A stretch of 7,166 bases of DNA from the NCBI GenBank assembly GCA_938038825.1, contig CALHST010000086.1, positions 1 through 7,166 on the forward strand, written 5' to 3'. Shown piece after piece: positions 4,394 to 7,166 of the stretch (the stretch's first letter is position 1; each line of letters opens with the position of its first letter). The notes beneath the pieces were generated by a model. It made no database searches, was not told where the DNA came from, and worked only from the letters and a program-made list of their open reading frames with translations. This DNA is from an uncultured Paracoccaceae bacterium. GTDB taxonomy: Bacteria; Pseudomonadota; Alphaproteobacteria; Rhodobacterales; Rhodobacteraceae. Position numbers and translations under genes: made by a program.

Positions 4394-5626
4394 TCAGCTT
4401 AAACGCGCCAGCAATTCCCGCGAGGGCGTTCCGGTCACTGGCAAACCGCGGGATTGCTGATAGGCGCGAATGGCGGCTTCGGTTTTGCGGCCCAGAACAC
4501 CATCGGCATCCCCCACATCAAAACCGGCCCTGTTCAAACCCCGTTGCAGCATTTTGCGGTCTTCCAAGTTGAATCCGAATGCATCTGGCGGGAATGTCCC
4601 ACGAATGGGGCTACCGCCTGTAATTCGGTCACTCAGATGGCCGATTCCGATGCCATAGTTTTCTGCATTGTTATACCGCAGGATCACTCCGAAATTCGAC
4701 GTCACTGCAAATGCGGGGCCGGAACGACCCGACGGGATCAAGATCCCTGCTGTGCCGAAATCGGGAAGTGCCGCGCCATTGGCCCGTGTTACCCCGGCAT
4801 TGCGCAAAGTCCCCACGCTTTGGCGCGCATTGCGCCCAAAGGGGCCGCCGTAACGTGCCGGCAAGCGCACTTCCATGCCCCATGGCACCCCGCGTTTCCA
4901 CCCGTTACGCGACAGGTAAGCCGCAGCCGAGGCCAGCGCATCAGACGGATCATCAGACCAGATGTCACGCTTGCCATCCCCCGTAAAATCCACGGCAAAG
5001 GCTTGGTAAGACGTGGGGATAAACTGCGTGTGCCCCATCGCCCCTGCCCAACTGCCCACCATGCGGTCGGCGGAAACGTCCCCCCGTTCAATAATCTTCA
5101 GGGCTGCGATCAACTGCTTTTCGAAGAACACCCCGCGCCGCCCGTCAAAAGACAACGTCGCCAAGGACGAGATTACAGGCGCATCCCCCCGCCGTGTTCC
5201 AAAGCGGCTTTCCAACCCCCAAATCGCGCAGACCACCTCGGCTTCTACGCCATACCGGGCCTCGATCGCGTTTAACGTGGCCCTGCGCGCCCGCAATTGT
5301 GCCCGCCCATCCGACACGCGCGACTCGGATGCCGCAATTGCCAGATAATCCTGCAAAGACCGTTTGAATTCGGTCTGGTTACGGTCCCGTTCGATCACGG
5401 CTGGGATATACCCAACTCCGCGCAGTCCCGATGTCACGGCGCCCGGCGACACGCCTGCCGCCACAGCGCGGCTGCGGAAACTGTCAACCCATGCGGAAAA
5501 TGCAGGGTTGGGGACAGCCCGCCAAAGGGATGTTGGCGCCGACACGCCCCCGGTCCCTCCACCTGCGCACCCTGCCAGGGACATAGCACCCAAGCCAAAT
5601 CCAAACTCTCTGCGTGTGACCTGCAT
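4394..5626 (-). CDS. Lytic murein transglycosylase, MltB family, Tat-type lipoprotein with peptidoglycan-binding domain
   Basis: A 410-residue enzyme that cleaves the MurNAc-GlcNAc bond of peptidoglycan to give 1,6-anhydroMurNAc ends. The N-terminus TRREFGFGLGAMSLAGC combines a twin-arginine motif with a lipobox (Cys20), which suggests Tat export followed by lipidation. The MltB-type catalytic domain covers about 35-340. The catalytic Glu139 lies in AIWGLESRFG (134-143), followed by GSWAGAMGHTQFIPTSY (191-207), the EF-hand-like DFTGDGKRDIW (213-223) and YNNAENYGIGIGHLSDRI (318-335), all family hallmarks. A C-terminal PG_binding_1 domain spans about 355-408 (LQRGLNRAGFDVGDADGVLGRKTEAAI...), which E. 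coli MltB lacks. The start is fixed by a strong AGGAGG (5640-5635 on the - strand) 8 bases upstream of ATG 5626. The gene is divergent from the spondin/VPLPA gene and is followed on the same strand by the SGNH lipoprotein gene. Confidence 0.95.
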   Translation of the reverse strand: MQVTRREFGFGLGAMSLAGCAGGGTGGVSAPTSLWRAVPNPAFSAWVDSFRSRAVAAGVSPGAVTSGLRGVGYIPAVIERDRNQTEFKRSLQDYLAIAASESRVSDGRAQLRARRATLNAIEARYGVEAEVVCAIWGLESRFGTRRGDAPVISSLATLSFDGRRGVFFEKQLIAALKIIERGDVSADRMVGSWAGAMGHTQFIPTSYQAFAVDFTGDGKRDIWSDDPSDALASAAAYLSRNGWKRGVPWGMEVRLPARYGGPFGRNARQSVGTLRNAGVTRANGAALPDFGTAGILIPSGRSGPAFAVTSNFGVILRYNNAENYGIGIGHLSDRITGGSPIRGTFPPDAFGFNLEDRKMLQRGLNRAGFDVGDADGVLGRKTEAAIRAYQQSRGLPVTGTPSRELLARLS

Positions 5627-5729
5627 GCCGACAACCTCCTTGCGGGTTTTGACGCCAGTATACCTTGAGTTGTTCCAAAGAACAGCAACGCAATCTGCAG
5701 CGGAGAGGACCCGCCGAACCTCACGGCAC

Positions 5730-5747
5730 CGTCACGCGAACGTGACG
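5730..5747. repeat. CGTCACG-CGAA-CGTGACG inverted repeat in the divergent intergenic region
   Basis: Seven-base perfect arms (5730-5736 and 5741-5747) surround CGAA, roughly 100 bases upstream of the lytic transglycosylase gene and 155 upstream of the spondin-protein gene. No U-tract follows on either strand, so it is not an intrinsic terminator. It could be an operator serving either gene. The remainder of 5641-5902 contains a smaller palindrome CTTGT-TT-ACAAG (5777-5788) and a G-rich patch near 5820-5833, but no promoter that I would call. Confidence 0.3.
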
Positions 5748-5902
5748 CAGCGCGATCAACGAACGGGGCCCGACGCCTTGTTTACAAGTTCGTTTCACGG
5801 GAATGTTAGGGCGCTGACCTTGGGGGGCTGGGGCAACATCCCTGAACATACTCATTTTCAGCAAGTCACGAATAATAACAGTATGTCCATGGGAGACACT
5901 CT

Positions 5903-6769
5903 ATGAAATTTGCAATTCCTGTCATTTTGGCAAGCGTCCTTGCGATGCCCGCCGCAGCAACGACATTACGCATCACAGTTACAAACGATACCGGCGCTTT
6001 GGACAGCGGTGGTTTCGCCCTGACACCGGTTTATGCGGCGTTCCACGATGGTGCCTTTGATGCCTTTGACGTGGGCTCTGCGGCATCCGGTGGCGTCGAA
6101 CGTCTGGCCGAAGTTGGTCAGTTCGCACCTGGTTTAGACGGAAATGGTGACCCGCTTCCCTCTCTTGTAGATGAACGCAACGCCGCGACATCAAGCTCGC
6201 AAGCGCAAGTCTTCTCCAGCTTTACACCAACTGGCCGTCGTCCGTTGTTCGCGGGTGAATCCGACACCGTCGAAGTTACAATTGATGATCCAACTGACCG
6301 TCGCTTCTTTACCTTCCTGTCCATGGTCATTCCAACAAACGACCTGTTCATCGGGACAGATGATGCGCTTGAACTGTTCGACACGGGCGGGAACTTCATT
6401 GGTCCGAATTCGATCAGCATCACAGGCGCAGGCATCTATGACGCGGGAACAGAAGTGAACGATCCAACAACCGGAGTTGCGTTTGCAGCCGGTCAAAACG
6501 GCGGTGCGGGCACGGATGAAGGCGGCGTTATCACAGCCGGCTTTGACCAACTGGCGCAGTTCATCGGCCTGGGAACGGCTGCCGGATTTACCATCGCAGA
6601 CACGCAAGGGCTCTTGGGCGGCACATCGGCATCTGCCTTTAGTGTGGCAACAATCTCGTTCGAAGTTGTTCAGCCTGCACCAATTCCACTGCCTGCCGGT
6701 GGCCTGCTGATGCTCAGCGCTTTGGGCTTGGGGGGTGTTGCGGCACGCCGTCGCAAGCAACGCAGCTAA
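5903..6769 (+). CDS. Spondin-domain protein with VPLPA-CTERM sorting signal
   Basis: A 288-residue secreted protein. Residues 1-19 are a Sec signal peptide ending in the SPase I site AAA/T. Residues of about 22-255 fit the bacterial spondin_N-type domain: RITVTNDTG near the start, AFHDGAFDAFDVG at 46-58, the conserved MVIPTNDLFIG at 141-151, and YDAGTEVND at 179-187. The C-terminus (about 257-288) is a sorting tripartite: the PIPLPAGG motif, a hydrophobic helix and RRRK, matching the VPLPA-CTERM class, which is processed by a dedicated exosortase (XrtD type) in Rhodobacterales. Ile replaces the usual Val in the motif. The protein is therefore probably cut and released or anchored at the outer surface, where spondin-like domains are suspected to help adhesion or matrix contacts (inference). 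The start ATG follows GGGAG at the right distance. An intrinsic terminator follows, so the gene is probably monocistronic. The exosortase gene is not in this window. Confidence 0.88.
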   Translation: MKFAIPVILASVLAMPAAATTLRITVTNDTGALDSGGFALTPVYAAFHDGAFDAFDVGSAASGGVERLAEVGQFAPGLDGNGDPLPSLVDERNAATSSSQAQVFSSFTPTGRRPLFAGESDTVEVTIDDPTDRRFFTFLSMVIPTNDLFIGTDDALELFDTGGNFIGPNSISITGAGIYDAGTEVNDPTTGVAFAAGQNGGAGTDEGGVITAGFDQLAQFIGLGTAAGFTIADTQGLLGGTSASAFSVATISFEVVQPAPIPLPAGGLLMLSALGLGGVAARRRKQRS

Positions 6770-6785
6770 TTGTTGAAATCAACGC

Positions 6786-6820
6786 GACGTCCGGCAGTCT
6801 TGGGCCGGGCGTCTCTTTCC
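6786..6820 (+). terminator. Rho-independent terminator after the spondin/VPLPA gene
   Basis: GACGTCCGGC (6786-6795) pairs with GCCGGGCGTC (6804-6813) over 10 bp with one T-G wobble and an 8-base loop, followed by the pyrimidine-rich TCTTTCC (6814-6820). It starts 16 bases after the stop codon, which is a typical distance. It should separate the spondin gene from smpB. Confidence 0.7.
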
Positions 6821-6840
6821 TGCGCCTGTTCGACGCGGCC

Positions 6841-6869
6841 TTGAAAAATCAGGCCCGCCATCGTACCTC
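6841..6869 (+). promoter_or_regulatory. Possible smpB promoter giving a leaderless transcript
   Basis: TTGAAA (6841-6846), 17 bases and TACCTC (6864-6869) would place the transcript start about at the A of the smpB ATG (6876). The -35 is reasonable and the -10 is poor. The absence of any Shine-Dalgarno before the ATG fits a leaderless mRNA, but the support is thin. Confidence 0.25.
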
Positions 6870-6875
6870 CCCCGC

Positions 6876-7166
6876 ATGGCTCAAACCAAATCAGACCCCA
6901 ATTACAAGGTGATCGCCGAAAATCGCCGTGCCCGCTTTGATTACGCAATCGAAGAGGACATCGAGTGCGGCATGATCCTGGAAGGGTCCGAGGTCAAATC
7001 CATGCGCGTCAATGGCGCCAATATCGCGGAAAGCTATGCGATGGTGGAAGACGGCGAATTGTGGCTGACAAACAGCTATATCGCGCCATATTTGCAAGCC
7101 AAAAGCTTCAAACACGAAGAACGCCGCAAACGCAAATTGCTGGTCTCGCGCAAAGAACTGTCAAAC
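6876..7166 (+). CDS. smpB: SsrA-binding protein SmpB, N-terminal part (3' end outside window)
   Basis: The frame from ATG 6876 runs open to the last base (97 codons, of about 155-160 in the family). SmpB binds the tRNA-like domain of tmRNA and brings it to stalled ribosomes for trans-translation in the cytosol. Diagnostic stretches are YKVIAENRRARFDYAIEEDIECGMILEGSEVKS (10-42, the start of the oligonucleotide-binding barrel), GANIAESYAMVEDGELWL (47-64), NSYIAPY (66-72) and HEERRKRKLLVSRKEL (80-95). The C-terminal basic tail that enters the decoding centre lies outside the window. The N-terminus agrees with the alphaproteobacterial form, and no other in-frame start lies close upstream. No Shine-Dalgarno sequence precedes the ATG. 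The tmRNA gene itself is not visible in this window. Confidence 0.97.
   Translation, partial: MAQTKSDPNYKVIAENRRARFDYAIEEDIECGMILEGSEVKSMRVNGANIAESYAMVEDGELWLTNSYIAPYLQAKSFKHEERRKRKLLVSRKELSN

Noticed and set aside
4454..5275. Open frame of 273 codons on the + strand inside the lytic transglycosylase gene
   Set aside because: Antisense to a strongly supported MltB-family gene. Its composition (rich in Arg, Pro, His, Cys) is typical of a shadow frame.
5820..5833. G-quadruplex in the G-rich patch upstream of the spondin-protein gene
   Set aside because: Only two real G-runs occur in the patch, and four are needed.

Overview
The window looks like a chromosomal stretch of a marine Rhodobacteraceae (Roseobacter-group, Alphaproteobacteria). 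The supporting evidence is a protein ending in a VPLPA-type exosortase sorting signal, an alphaproteobacterial-style SmpB, a GT14 'Branch' glycosyltransferase with a long extra C-terminal region next to a Sulfotransfer_2-family protein, and a short HTH_XRE regulator of a type common in alphaproteobacteria. This is judged from protein sequence alone, so the genus cannot be named.

Layout. (a) 1-300: the C-terminal end of an SDR oxidoreductase on the + strand. It meets tail to tail, with a 4-base overlap, a 525-residue GT14-like glycosyltransferase on the - strand (297-1874). (b) 1875-2022: a short divergent promoter region with three copies of a 7-mer (GGCACAG), followed by a + strand sulfotransferase (2023-2841). 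(c) 2842-3024: a convergent gap that codes for no clear protein. It holds a long imperfect stem-loop that pairs much better as - strand RNA, followed by a GC hairpin terminator on the same strand. This looks like a structured 3' UTR or small RNA after the XRE regulator gene (3025-3396, - strand). (d) 3397-3601: the AT-rich leader of the regulator, with two near-perfect palindromes. (e) 3602-4309 and 4394-5626, both - strand: an SGNH/GDSL lipoprotein and, upstream of it, a Tat-type lipoprotein lytic transglycosylase of the MltB family. (f) 5627-5902: a divergent intergenic region. (g) 5903-6769: a secreted spondin-domain protein with a VPLPA-CTERM tail, followed by a good intrinsic terminator. 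(h) 6876-7166: the first 97 codons of smpB, running off the end.

How the genes may work together. Two pairs stand out. The glycosyltransferase and sulfotransferase are divergent neighbours and resemble, at family level, the enzymes that build and sulfate animal glycosaminoglycans and branched glycans. Together they could make a sulfated surface glycan, but neither substrate can be read from the sequence. MltB and the SGNH lipoprotein are co-directional envelope lipoproteins. An SGNH esterase that removes O-acetyl groups would help a lytic transglycosylase, which needs a free MurNAc C6 hydroxyl, but this link is inference. The most unusual non-protein element is the - strand structured RNA at about 2861-3012. 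There is no CRISPR array, insertion sequence, tRNA or rRNA in the window.
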